From contig QZCP01000058.1 of assembly GCA_003956705.1 (NCBI GenBank), forward strand, positions 201,619-265,618: 64,000 nt of DNA, written 5' to 3'. A program made the translations under genes and the position numbers. Source of the stretch: Brevipalpus yothersi (lineage: Eukaryota > Arthropoda > Arachnida > Trombidiformes > Tenuipalpidae). Positions 23,133-35,546 of this stretch are shown piece after piece; within the stretch, counting starts at the first letter, position 1, and every line of letters starts with the position of its first letter. A model generated the notes under the pieces. It searched no databases. It worked only from the letters and a program-made list of their open reading frames with translations, and was not told the DNA's origin.

Positions 23133-26100
23133 TTAGGTCCTTCCAGTTACCTCCTGGGTGATAAGTAATTAGACAGAGTAATCATGAAATTAGTAGCTGA
23201 TAGATTCGAATGATCGGACTTCTCAGCTGAACAGCTTTACACTCACTTTGTCGACACACTCGAGATCAGAACGAAGCTGTTGTTGCAGCTGCTGTAGTTG
23301 GCCCACCGTTAAATTTTCCAATTCTGCTGATGATGTGAGATATCGTAAGATGGAGCTTCCACTTCTTTCTTTACGTAAATTGTTTATCGTGATCAAGGCC
23401 TTTATCATTTAGAATCACAAAGAAAACATATTATCATTGATAATCAGTTGATTACTATCAGCGAAGATAAATTAGTCTATTTACCTCATCTCTTTGTTGC
23501 TCAGCAAGCTTTTCACGTCGTTTTGCCTCCTCGGCCTCTCTTTTCCACACTTCGCAAGCCTATGAATCACAAAGAGAATAAAGGAAGAAGAATTAAAGAA
23601 GCTCATGATTGGAAGAATGATGAATGAAGGCATAGATTGGATAAAATATGAAGAGATGTCTTCAAAATCTCCTGGAAAATAGATGGAAAGTCGAGGCTAT
23701 GGAAAAAAACCGAGAATCCATAGCACTCGATTGTGGAATAGAAATTGATAGATTTTGAGAGAAAGTCACGAACCGTTCTCGCTTGATAGAGACTTTCCTC
23801 CCAACTTTTTAATTTGGCTTTGGTAAGACTGAGTTCATCTCGCAACCTTTGCATTTCCAACATAGATGCGGCGGCTTGGACTACAGCATTTGAGGCATTC
23901 CCTGTCGATTGTGCATTAACAGAAGATGGAGATAACTTCGGTACTGAAGCAAAATCGTATATGCTAGACGTATTGGACGAAGGAACACCATGTCCCGCAT
24001 TAATCGATGTGTTTCGAGTGTAAGGTGAAACAGAAAAATGGGCACCAGCAGAATGCGCCCCCAAAGAAGTGAGAGGTGATGCGTTCATAGGTGGTGATGA
24101 TAAATTCGCAATGGGCCGATGACCTTCCAGTCTAGCGCCTACATCAAAAAAGAGGGAAAAATAGATTAGAGTCAAGTCATGAGCATGGAAGAGGGAAGTA
24201 CAGATTGTGCAATAATTACCAGGAATGTTTACAGGAGCAGTAGATCCAAGTAAAGGTGCTCGCTGACCAGGACTTCGTCCAAGAACACAATTCGTAGACA
24301 CAGAGTTACTATCGACGGGATCTGATAAACTATTGTTGATCACACTCTGAGTGGTTGGCCCGAGTTCTCGCTCGAGGGAAGCTTCGAGATGAATATCATC
24401 TAGACTGAGATCCTCTACGGCTAAGCCTAAACACGATTCAACAGTGTCTGCTGTGGTTGGATATCCAGGGGCTCCGAAAAGGCTCCCACTCTCCCGATTA
24501 GTTAAACTACCGAATAAACCAGAGCCATTTCCACTAGTGAATAGTGAAGTCGAAGGTGTTGATAATTTCCGACCAGGATGAGAGCTGTCCATGAGAATAT
24601 CTTGTTTCTGAGTTTCTTCAACATTTTTGAAAAAAGAAGATAAGAGACTCTCGCTGAAACTGTTCGTAGAAGTTGGCATACTGGCAGCATTTGTGTTGGA
24701 TGATGAATATGACCGCGGTCTAGCAATTGGACCAGGATTCGAGGATGAGGATTGTCCAGAGATGGTTGAATTTGCTGAAACACAGCTATTTGTGGCATTG
24801 ATTTGAGAATTTTCTTTACCAGTGTTTCCGGTTCCTAATGTGCTACTAATTGTGGGAGTTTGTTCATGAAGAAAAAGCTGAGACTGAAGAGAAGGCCCAG
24901 AACCAAAGTGGGGTGGATCAAAACCTGTTTTGAAGTGATCAGGGAGCGAAGAGGCGATACTCGAAGTCGCTTGAATTTTGGATGAATTATTGTTGGGCCT
25001 AGAAATGGCTATGGACATGGCATTTGGCTGAGAGAAATCACCGTCACCGACATTTGATGTCGTAGTTGTACTTGTTGTTGAAGCAACAGAAGTGTGCAAA
25101 GTTGAATTTGAGTCCACCTAGAGCAAGAGGAGAGAGAAGACAAATAAAGTTGAATGAACCGTTACTCTCAAAAATAGGAGAGAAAGGTACAGCCGAGTTC
25201 ATCTTTCGACCATAATCGGGACCATCAATATGGTTAGGGAAATGGTAAAGATATAGACAGGAATTTGAACATTCTCATCGATAGATCAACTCACTTGACT
25301 TTTTGGGACATTATTTTCAGTTGGTTCACCGTTATTCGAGGAAGTGTTTTGAGAAGGGAGAGCACTTGAAAGTATTGATGCTAAGTCGGTACTCGTATCC
25401 ATATTCAAATCTCTGACTGCCGAAATTTCCTCTGTGAAGAGAAGTTTTGTAAGGATTTTTTTGGGAAAAGGGTGTGTTTGACTTACTCTCAACATGGGCA
25501 AATGCACAGAAAGGTCCTCGTGGACAATAATTAGTCTGTTGCATGTCATTACATTTGGTTGATTTGTAAATTTCCGGGTGGAACTGTTGTTCCGTTCTGG
25601 TGTGACAATAAGGACACGAATCGCCAGCATCACAATTGGTGGGATCACCCCATTCATCGCCTTGTTTGACATTTGGACAAGGAGTTGATCGATATTTATA
25701 CTTTTTGGGCGACCTTCGCCGATCTTTGTTATTGTGATATTGTGGGCAAGCATATCTAAGCAAAATAATTGAGAATAAATGAGAGGAAATTACAGGCATA
25801 TCCAATCGATTCATACCCTTGTCTGCACAGTCTTGGAGGTCTTTTACATATTTCTGTTTTATAATTGGCCAAAACATAGGTCGTGTCTTGCCAACGAGGA
25901 TCATCATTGAGGGCATTTCGTTCCTTATCTAAGGAATTGGGTCCCATCAGAGAGTTTAAGTTGGAACTGTTGTCACCCGAAAAAGATCCAGAGACAGCAT
26001 CATTTGAGAAGCCTATTGATGTACCCAATTCCATGGCTTGAATTTCTTTGATGTCATAGACAGGGTTTCGGAGATCATGAACTCCATGGGCGAAAGCACA

Positions 26101-26514
26101 ATGGGGACCGTTCTTGACACAGTAGCCCCTACTGTCAGTATCATAAACACATATACCTGTTTTATAATACCTCAAATGATATCTTCTTTCAGTGTCACCT
26201 GCTGTTCGATGTAAATATTGACAATCATCCCCTTCTTGACATATACCAGACGTTTCATCATATTTTGTGCAATAAATGTCTGGAGAATAATTAAAGCAAC
26301 CATCGCGCTTACGGACAGGTCGCCTACGTCTCTGATTCATGAAGTGCCAATTAAAGCAAGTAAATGGCTTGTGTTGGGTACATTTGTGTTGCAGAAACAG
26401 CTTACATTGGTCGCACCTAAATTCTTTCAGATAAGTATAGTGATGTGGTTTCTCTGTTTGTGTTGCAAGCAAATTATTTGCTGCCACTGGCACACTTTCT
26501 TTCGTCTCAGTCAT
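23133..26514 (-). CDS. unk: Unkempt, CCCH zinc-finger RNA-binding protein
   Basis: Cytoplasmic sequence-specific RNA-binding protein that represses translation and shapes neurons (family knowledge). Eight exons: 26514-25817, 25755-25487, 25431-25295, 25117-24220, 24138-23774, 23559-23485, 23399-23247 and 23153-23133, all phase-compatible, 871 residues. Six CCCH fingers are present, for example CTQHKPFTCFNWH, YCVKNGPHCAFAH, RLCRQGYACPQYH, CDAGDSCPYCH and YCPRGPFCAFAH. Other Unkempt hallmarks are TADTVESCLGLAVEDLSLDD, PVNIPG, and a coiled coil (RLRDELSLTKAKLKSWEESL through LQQLQQQLRSDLECVDK). The last tiny exon (EVTGRT then stop) is tentative, and no C-terminal RING could be found. The 5' end has an acceptor at 26546, implying an upstream non-coding exon. 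Confidence 0.93.
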
Positions 26515-27727
26515 CACACTCGAATGATGCAATATTGATGACACACTGAGAAAATATGGGTAACACAAATTATGAAGAAATGTTAATTAATTTAGGAGGT
26601 TATCTTCCACATAAACATATTTTTGCACGGGAAGAGTGACAATAAGTGAAATACATCATGTTTCCATACAATAGCTGTGATTTATGGCTTGCACTCAAGA
26701 TCATCAGCTAGGACATCTCATCAATATGGTTGAAGAAAATTGGGAGCAAAATATTATCAGAACAAACGACAAAGACGAAAACATCGAAATGATTAAACAC
26801 ACACACAAACCAAATTAAATCAATTGTCAAAAAATCACTCTCTTTCTTCTCTTTCTCTTACTCTTTCCCTTTCTCTTTCTCTTTCTTTCTCTCTCTCACA
26901 AGGGCTGTGTTGATGCTTTTTTTCACTCACTATTTGGCCAATAGAAGGCGCTTTTTTACTCCTTCAACTTCGCGAAGTTGAAGGTTCGAATTTTATTCTC
27001 ATCGAAAGAACTTTCCATTCCAATTGTGAAAATAAATATTTCGAAAATCAATTAAGACGATAATTTTTCTCCTTCGATCATCAAAAATATCCTCATTTCA
27101 AATGATGAGAGACAATTTTTTGTCCACTGATGACATGGGCTGAATTCATTAGCGCCACCATTTCTATGGTTTTCATGGCCACAGAAAAGGCAGAAGGAAG
27201 GGATCGTAAAAGAGGGAAAGAAAAAATCTCGCGATCATTTTTCGAAAACATCTCTCAGGCGCACGTATTTTTTTCTCTCTCTCTTCTCTCTCTCCTCTCA
27301 CTTTGAAAGACTTGAAAGAGACTCCTTTCAGTAACAATCTGTCCCTCTGAGCTGTTCACCTTGTGAAAAAATCCAAAATATCGACATTGCGAACGTAATT
27401 TAGAGAGAGAGAGCAACGGGACTGGTATTTGTGAGTGCTTCCTGTTGGATTTAACCGTTTTATCGTGTCCCAGTGAAGGAAATCATCTCTCTTAATCAAT
27501 GCTCCATAATAATCACTCATGTGTGTAACCTTTTATTCGCTGGTAATATGGGAATGATTTGAGAGGAAATTTGGCCTTTAATCAATCTACTCATCAGCTG
27601 GTGAAATATTTTTCTCCAATATTTTGTCTATAAATTAGCAAATATTCGAGTGTACTGATAGAAAGAGAAAGAGATTGAAAGAAGCTGTGAGGAAAAGAGC
27701 GCGGATTCATCTCTCACATCTTTTCTC
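26515..27727. promoter_or_regulatory. Divergent intergenic region, Unkempt / CD36-family gene
   Basis: 1.2 kb between two head-to-head genes, so promoters of both are expected here. CT-rich tracts lie at 26838-26900 and 27271-27302. AGCGCCACCA at 27151-27160 and AATAGAAGGCGC near 26939-26950 resemble CTCF-type half-sites. No TATA box can be assigned with confidence. Confidence 0.4.
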
Positions 27728-29471
27728 ATGTCTTTCTTTTGTAAAATTTCCATCACTTCGTTCGTCTTTGCTCTGCTCGCAATTCCAACTTTTTTCTTTC
27801 TTCCTCAACTTATTCAGTATGTGATCAATAAGGTATGTACAAATTTCGTTGATACTGTTTCGATTCTCTCCCTCTCTCTCATTCCTCGTGTTTCATCCTC
27901 AGAAAATTCAGCTATCAGAAGGATCTATTCTATATCCTATTTGGAAAGATCCACCGATAGAGATATATCAGAGCTTTTATTTCTTCAATGTGACCAATCA
28001 TTATCAAATCCAAAAGCATGGTGCCAAACCTCAGCTGGAAGAAATCGGGCCATTTACTTACAAAATCAATATTGACAAAGTGATTTTGAAAAAGGATCGC
28101 CATGATTTAATATGCTTCCGAGAAATTCGATCTTACCATTTCATTCGCAATCTATCAGTTGCTGATGATTCCATACAAATAACAACCCTCAATGCACCGC
28201 TTATCATAGCTTTGGATGTTCTTGAAAATTTGCCTCATTTGATCGCTGAAATCTTAAAGACGATTTATCATGGCTTTTTTGTAACAAAATCTGTGAGAGA
28301 GTTGACTTTTGCTGGCTATCGAGATCGTCTTATGGACTTTTCGAAATTTGTGATCCCAAAAGCTAAGGATAGATACAAAGGAAAGTTTGGCTATCTTGTT
28401 GGCTTCAACAGCTCTGATGATGGTGTTTATTGTGTAAATAATGGGATAAATAATATAATGAAAATTAATTTGATTGAATCAGTCGATGGAAATGATTCGC
28501 TGAATCTTTGGCCTGGTAATTCCTGCAACTCTTTCAATTCCAGCACTCGAGGTGAAGTTTCGCCACCAATGAGAGAGGGTCCTAGAAAATCCATCCAAAT
28601 TTTCGTCCCTTTTTTCTGTCGAAAGTTCGATCTCAACTATCAAAAGACACACCGGATAAGCTCTGATTTGCAAACATTCAAATACTATCTCGATCCACTC
28701 AACTTTGCCAATTCTTCCATTTACCCGCCAAATTTGTGCTATGACCAGAAAGAAGAAAGCCCTCCAACCGATGTAAGCCAACTTCCCTCTGGTGTTTTTG
28801 ACATCAGCCCGTGTCAGTATGGCTGCCCATTATACATCTCGAAGCCTCATTTTCTCGGGGCAGATTCCTTCTACTTGTCAAAGGTTGAAGGATTGCAGCC
28901 AAATGTCACTCGACACGAGAGTTGGATTGAAGTTGAGCCTGTTTCTGGCACATCAGCACAAGTGACTATGCGCTTCCAAGCCAGTCTCCGAACTTCGAAA
29001 AAGCATGATCTCCTCCAATCATACCAAATACCCCACATGATCTTCCCTGTTTTCTGGATGGAACTATCCTATCTTATCGATAAAAATCTCCGTCAAGAAC
29101 TTTTCATTGCCAATGAGACTTTTAACCTATTACCATCTGCGTTATTCATCTCTCTTGTGTCTTTCTCAATTCTACTTATTCTGCTCGCGTTTCTCAAGCT
29201 GTTCCGATCAAGTGAAGAGGGAGCAATGCTTGGATTCAAGAAAACTCTCCTCTTTTGGCGACAAACAGAGGTAAATTTCGCATTTTATCAACCGTTTGAA
29301 AGAGGATGTATTATTTTTCTTTCGATTTTCTTTCCATAGACTGATCAACAGCTTTTGGTCGAACCGGATGGCGATGAGAATATGACGACAGAGGAAAACG
29401 ATGCTGTTATTCCCATTCCTCAAGCCGATGGAGAACATTCAGATGAGCAACTATCCAATCGCGCCCAATAA
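27728..29471 (+). CDS. CD36/SCARB-family scavenger receptor (LIMP-2-like)
   Basis: Two-pass membrane glycoprotein; family members take up lipids or lipoproteins or act in lysosomes. Three exons: 27728-27832, 27903-29270 and 29340-29471, phases 0/0, 534 residues. N-terminal membrane segment about 8-30; large ectodomain with many N-glycosylation sites and a clustered Cys region. ILYPIWKDPP, IGPFTYKINI, GEVSPPMREG and HFLGADSFYL are typical CD36-family blocks. The second membrane segment is about 455-480. The cytoplasmic tail, made by exon 3, contains DQQLL, which fits the DXXLL endosome/lysosome sorting pattern. Reading through the last intron instead gives a shorter tail without it. Divergent to Unkempt, convergent with CTCF. 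Confidence 0.94.
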
Positions 29472-29816
29472 ACTAGTCTTTCCAGTTAGCCTCTACTCAC
29501 GAGTGATGAAATCTTCAAAACAACAAAATAAACATGTTGATGAAAGAGAAGAAGATGTAACAGTATACCTACGGGGTGGAGTGATTTTAATTTAAAGAAT
29601 CGTTCAATTTAAATATAAAAAAAATTTCTACATGCAGACAAAATTTACATGCAGCAGTTTTGTGCCTTTACCGCCCAACTCGTTCTGCCAATTTGTATTG
29701 ATTTGATAGTCGTGGAAAGGAGATAATTAGAGCACTTGAATAGTTTGATATCTTAAAATCATCAAGATAAGTTTCTATAGATCATCTTGGAATCGATGGA
29801 TAACTCAGTTGATAAC
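29472..29816. other. Convergent 3' region, CD36-family / CTCF
   Basis: 345 bp of AT-rich spacer between two convergent stop codons; 3' UTRs of both genes. No gene seen. Confidence 0.5.
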
Positions 29817-32563
29817 TCATTGAGCGTGAGCTGCCGGCATTGATAAAATAGCTTCGTCCTCCTCATCGTCGTTCTTGAAGCCAAAGCATTCAGCTAAATC
29901 TTTTTGTTTCTGCGACTCACGCATAGCCCTTGCATCATCAGGAATTGCTATCGCTGTTTGATCCAGAATGATTGTGCCATCTTGGTCCAAGTCAACATGG
30001 GAAGTCTGTGAATTGGTATCTTCATTAGTCTGAATAACCTCAAATACAACTAAATGTTCCCCTGATAGGGTCTGTTGAGTTTGAGGGCTCAAAGTGACTT
30101 GTAAAATTTGTGGATCCAAAGACTCTTCGTCAATATTAGTCACTATCAATTGTGAATTTTCATCGATCAGCTGGTGAATATCGCTCAATTGGATACTTCC
30201 ATCCTCCAGATAAGCTTCGTCTTTTTGGGCATCAGGATCATGGACAGCTAAATGGCGCATCAGATTTCCTTTGTGTCTAAAAGCCTTGGCGCAGTGGGGA
30301 CATTCATGTGTTTTTTCTTTTGGTTGAGGGGGAATATATTCAGGATTGTGGTACAAATTTTGATGTCTCTTCAAAAGTTGCTTCTGTCTGAATGATTGAT
30401 CACACTGATCGCACCTGGTAACAAGAATCAAAACTTGAGGCTATGATAGGAGAGAGTGTCTAGAATTACTTACTCGTATGGTTTTTGGTCGGTGTGAATC
30501 AACATATGAGACTCAAGGTGACGAGCTGATACGGTGGCATAGTGACACAGGTCACATTTGAAGCATTTCTCGCCTTCATGACTTTTTAGATGAAGCTACA
30601 AAGAGAGTGTAGATTCAAATTAGGCTCGTATTAGTGTCTAAGAAAATTTGAGCTCACTTTAAAAGAATAGCGGTCAGCAAAAGATTGATCACATCTTTTG
30701 CAAGTCAAAGGTTTGTCGCTAGTATGAAGTTTTTGAACATGAATTCTCAAGTCCGTTTTTCGGCCACAAGTTGTTGGGCACTGGTCACACTGGAACATAG
30801 ATTCAAAGCAACAAGTTAATAAAGCTGGGATAAAGCTGAAGCGGGGAAAGCTTACCTTGAACACAGGCTTGTTGCCACTATGAATAAGCTTGTGCGCTTT
30901 AAGAGAGTTACTCTGGGTGAATCTGGCTTTACAGACATCACATTCATATGGCTTCTCGCCGGTATGAATTCGAAGATGTCTTTTCAATTTGTATGTATCA
31001 GGACTTGCATAAGTGCAGTGCTGACATTGATACGGTCGTTCTCCTGTATGACACCTCATGTGGCGTTTCAATTTGGAGAGCTCAACGCTAGCATAATCGC
31101 ATTCATTACATCTATGAGGCTTTTCGTGGGTATGTCGATAACGTACATGTCGTACCAGTTCACCTAGAAATAGTAATGAGTATACGATTAGCGTTGAAAG
31201 AAAATTGCTTCCCAAAGAAGTAAAAACTCACCTGAAGTAGTGAACGCGGCATCGCAATATTTACAACCATGAGGCCGAACTCCTGTGTGAGTATTAACAT
31301 GATTTTGGAGAGAAGCGATTGTTTTGAATCCTCTCTCACAAATCCCACATTTATGAGGTCTTTCCTCACTGTGAGATTTCATGTGCCTCGATAAAAGATA
31401 TCGCTTATTGCTAGTGTAATTGCAATAATTACACATATGCTGGTTAGGGTTTACGGGTGTTGAAGGTGTGACAGCTTTGGATTTCTTTGTACTTGTACCT
31501 CCACTTCTTTTGGGTCTTTTGGGCTTTGGTGTAGCTATGAATGATCGGAAAAGAATCGATGAGCAAACGGGTTTTGAGAGAAGACTTAGAACCGAAAATC
31601 ATCCAATCTGTTTCGAACATACCTAAGACTGGTTTCAATTCACCAGAATCCGCGGGAACCTCCTGGGTTTCATTTTCTAATATATCCTCTTCGGCCTCTT
31701 CCTCCTCGATATTGCCAGAAATAGGAGGGTTAGCTTCAGGGGAAAGAAAGAAAGAGAGAGAGAGAGAGACAGGAGAAAGAGAGTGAGTAAGTGAGTGAGA
31801 AAGAGCAATCAAACGATAAGACAGAATGAGATTATCAGTACGCTGTCTCACCTTCCTCGAAATCATAGACCGATATATCATTTGGTTTTTCGATTTCTAG
31901 TCTTTCTTGCTTGACTCTAGACAATGGTTCAGTCTCTTCTACTATTTCTGTCCGAGATTCTGGTGGAAAAGAGAGCAGATATTAGAACCAACGGCGAGGG
32001 GGTAGATATTGGGGCCTGGTATGGAAGCCTAGATGCCTGAAACTAACCAGATTCGGGTGTACGGGACAGCGTTAGGGAGGCTTGAGTACCAGTAACCAGT
32101 GAAGCGGTGGATACATCAGTCGGTGAGCCAGTGTTTGGTTGTTGGACGATGAGCACATAACCGCCATCGGTCGCAGGATAAAGAGCGAATGTGGGAAGAT
32201 TAGGATCCCCATCGGTTGCGGCAGTTACCACTGTGGATCCTGGTGAGCCACCATCGTTTGTACCCAGAACCTTAATCGAAGAGAAGCAGTGACTTTCAAC
32301 GGCGGAATGGAATAATCAGAAGAAGAGGGCATCAAATGGGATCCCTCTGATGACAAGAAACAGAACATAAGCTTACATACCTGACTTGCATCGATTGTGA
32401 AGTAGGTTTGAGTTTGAGGCGTTGCAGTCGCCGAGACGGTTTGATCACCGATTTCTTTCTGGAAGTTCTGGAGATAATTGTGGATCTCGTTGATGTTCTC
32501 CACAGATTCATTTGTGGCAATAACAATATTACCACCATTAAGATCTTCCGAATTGGCCATCAT
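29817..32563 (-). CDS. CTCF: CTCF, 11-zinc-finger insulator protein
   Basis: Nuclear DNA-binding architectural protein that sets insulators and loop anchors. Nine exons: 32563-32381, 32270-32048, 31959-31852, 31733-31623, 31534-31232, 31163-30856, 30789-30658, 30595-30474 and 30414-29817. All splice junctions are phase-compatible and give 695 residues (human 727). Eleven C2H2 fingers start near residue 243. Finger 3 (TSGELVRH), 4 (SKLKRHMRCH), 5 (DTYKLKRHLRIH), 7 (GRKTDLRIH) and 10 (FRQKQLLKRH) keep the human CTCF recognition-helix residues. The N-terminus is long and acidic, with a ψKxE sumoylation-type site (VKQE). The C-terminus is acidic. Translation may start at either of two adjacent ATGs (32563 or 32560). 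Several fingers are split by introns. Confidence 0.96.
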
Positions 32564-33910
32564 TTACTGATCACAAAACAACGATCACAAAAAAGGAGAA
32601 GAAAGTGGCTTGATGATGAGCAAAGGAAAATGGCGTCTTGATGCACGCGCAGAAGAAGCTTGTAGCCTCTGTGAGAAAGGCTCGCGCTCATTTTGACTTC
32701 CCGCGCTTAATCTACGCCTTCCATAGGCCTATCCTCTCCTTTGCCATCCTCTTTTCGGCCCAATCTTGACCACCCATCAGCTGCCCTTTCAACCCCACAA
32801 GCCTACCAATCACTGGGATGGCTACAAATTGATGGACAACATGTCCAACCACTCGTCTGATTACTTAGCCAATAGTGTACACCTTCAATTTCATCAAGCT
32901 TAAGATGGATAGCATGTTTGGCTACTGAACGGCTCTAGGAATCGTTTTCAAGGTTATTATTGGGCTCAAAATAGGCTCATTCTCGAATCAGGACGAGTGT
33001 CCAATGACTGAGATGATTATTTGCACATCAATTACAATTAATGTGCAATAAGGTACATGTGTAATCATTACACTGTAATCATGATGATGATGGAAAAAAT
33101 TGATGCAACAATTTTCATGAATAGAAACTAGATGGCAGAGTTAAGCTGTCCTGATTAAAAAATTTTAAGAATGCTAAAAATGCACCCCCACGCCATACTT
33201 GCATAATATAATATAATATTCACAATTTTCAATGAATATTATTCATCGAACTAACAAGTGAGAATCTTGAGAAAGACTCTTGAAAAGCGGCAAGCCAGCA
33301 CTTGTTATCTTTTTATCTCTCTTGAATAAATGTTTTTCCCTATCCAAATAGCAGGATAGCAAGGGTTCCAAACCAAAGGTCCGCATCAATAGGTGGGGAC
33401 GATCAGAGTTTCTCACAATTTACTGCAGGAAGCGGCGATGAAGATTCTTATTCTTCATGGAAGAATGAGTTCTTGTGATTTTCATAGGAATGTGAATGTC
33501 CAGAGCTTATGGGGTACCAATTTTCTCAAGCTTTGAGTTTTGATTCAGAATATAAGTATGCTTGAGTACCTTTAGACTGCTGGCGAAAAGTTGAGAATTT
33601 TTTCATAGTTTTATCTCTACAATTCTGAGAGAGAGATGAGCTGATGGAGAGTCAAGAAAATATTAGGAATTTCTCGGTGTGAATTTCTGACTCATTATCA
33701 GATAGAGGGTATCGAGATTTTCTAAAAGATTAATATTCAGTGAAATGAAATTTTTCTTTTTATTCTCTCTATTTAAAAAAATGAATCGATTATCGTGATT
33801 TCGATTTAATGAAATTCGACATCTTCGACAAAGGATAAATTCAGCACAATCCGTAAGGGTTCGAATTCACATCTTGATGGAACTTCCAAATGCTATCCAC
33901 TCGAGGAAAT
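32564..33910. other. Intergenic region upstream of CTCF
   Basis: 1.35 kb, GC-richer just upstream of CTCF (32640-32830, likely promoter), then AT-rich. One ACTAGATGGCAG motif at 33127-33138 partly matches a CTCF core. No gene seen. Confidence 0.4.
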
Positions 33911-34255
33911 TCACAGAAAAACGAAAATACTCATAATTAAAGCTCCTGTCATCGAGCGGAAAAGTGAAGGTAGATTTAGTTGAGCCACTCGATTCTTATT
34001 TTGATGTTCAGATCTCGCTGAGGTATCCGATGAGCTTGTCTTCTTAGCTTTGGCTCGCTTCGATCGAGAATTTGGAATTAGGTTTTTGTATGTCACAGGA
34101 GCAACTGGACTCGTCAAATAAGATGATTCCAATGAAGATTTATTGAGGATTTGCGAGGCTGTAGAGCTAGATGGAAAAGCATGAAAATTGCAAATCAAAA
34201 TGGATATGATGAAAAAAGTTAGGATAAGTTGTGAAGAACTCAGCTCGTGTTGCAT
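33911..34255 (-). CDS. Small secreted or membrane-anchored ORF, unrecognised
   Basis: 114-codon frame with a strong signal peptide (LILTFFIISILICNFHAFP) and a Ser-rich middle. It then has a dibasic-rich segment (NSRSKRAKAKK) that could be a convertase site, and a hydrophobic C-terminus (TGALIMSIFVFL). That arrangement suggests either a neuropeptide-like precursor or a GPI-anchor signal. A possible splice donor (GA|GTATTT) lies near the end, so the C-terminus may continue in another exon. No family recognised; could be spurious, but a signal peptide at the very start of a random ORF is unusual. Confidence 0.4.
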   Translation of the reverse strand: MQHELSSSQLILTFFIISILICNFHAFPSSSTASQILNKSSLESSYLTSPVAPVTYKNLIPNSRSKRAKAKKTSSSDTSARSEHQNKNRVAQLNLPSLFRSMTGALIMSIFVFL

Positions 34256-35546
34256 ACTGGATCAGTTAGCAATAATCAGTTGAGGGGTCACATTGATGGG
34301 CAAATTCAATTGGATCGAGAAAAGTCTTGAACAGATGGATTTGAAAACTTTTTCTATATTTGAGAAAAATTTAAATAATAGTGAGTAGAAAATTATCGCT
34401 CTGATGTCAGAAGAGTTGAACGCTAAACTTGATAAAAAACTCATCGAAAGATTGTGGACTAAAGTTCTTTTACGATAGATCCTCTATATGGGAATTGAGA
34501 TTCGAAGTAGACATTTGAATGATGATTTCACTCACTTCTAACCTTTTCGCTCCCATGAGCCTCTATATCTCTCCATAATTTATAGTGCAACCATAAGGGT
34601 GGTCAGTGGTAGTCACTGAAGACTCTGCAATGAAATCGATTTCTAGCCCACAGGAACCCAAATTTCAGGTTGAAGGAATCGCTTCATGGATATCCAGACT
34701 CTGCTTGAACCTTGCTCTATCTAATAGTTTTACTTCTCTCTCTCTCTCTCATCAACATTAGTCTCTCATGCAATTGCTATCTACGAAAACGTGACCCAAA
34801 GGCTTAACTGTAGTCCAGTGAAGAGAATACTACTCACCAGTCGAGTTAGAGCGTTAAATATCCATGATCTGATCTATGACACCAATAATTATTTTGATCA
34901 AAAGACACAATGAATTGAATGCACAGTCATTTTGAATGCAAATCAGAGCGGGTTGAGAGTGGGTTCTCATTTATATTTCCATTGGATGAATCTTTTTCCT
35001 CTACTTTTCCTCCCTTTGATCAATTGACATTAGATCAAGCTCATGGACAGTGTAGAGAAATCAGGAAATTATAACCAAGATGTACCTTGTATGCATGGTA
35101 GATCATTTCATTTCTACCTCCATTGAAAATCTTATCTCTTGTAGCCATGAAGAAAGTTCGCATTTGTTTTAACTCTTTTCCATCCTTCGATTTTCTTCCC
35201 ATACTTGCTGCTCTCGAGAGATTAGTTGTAGCTGAATCTCTTTCAGATCTTTCAAAAGTCTGCGAATTTTGTTCACGAAACTTGATTCGAAAGTCCAGAG
35301 GTATCAACAGATATACGAGCGCTATTCGAGAGTGCTACCGAGAAAGTTTCGCTATTATTCCAATTCCTGGAGCAAATTTTTCAGTTGCTCAAATCAACAG
35401 ACAAATGAAGGAGAATGGAGAGAGGATAAAGTGGATCTCGAACTTATGAGTGGAACATACATGTATCGTCAAATGAGTATGAAAAAGAGGTAGAGTGATC
35501 AAATCTCGAAGCTTTGTACGAAACATGCATCAATTATTCGATTCAC
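34256..35546. other. Spacer between two small minus-strand ORFs
   Basis: 1.3 kb, AT-rich, with a (CT)n run at 34734-34750. Overlapping open frames near 35041-35490 on both strands show no domain. Nothing supported. Confidence 0.35.

Noticed and set aside
33850..33880. GGGTTCGAATTC resembling a tRNA B box
   Set aside because: No matching A box or cloverleaf arms around it.
35041..35493. Overlapping frames on both strands next to the small secreted ORF
   Set aside because: Neither shows a signal peptide, domain or codon bias favouring one strand.
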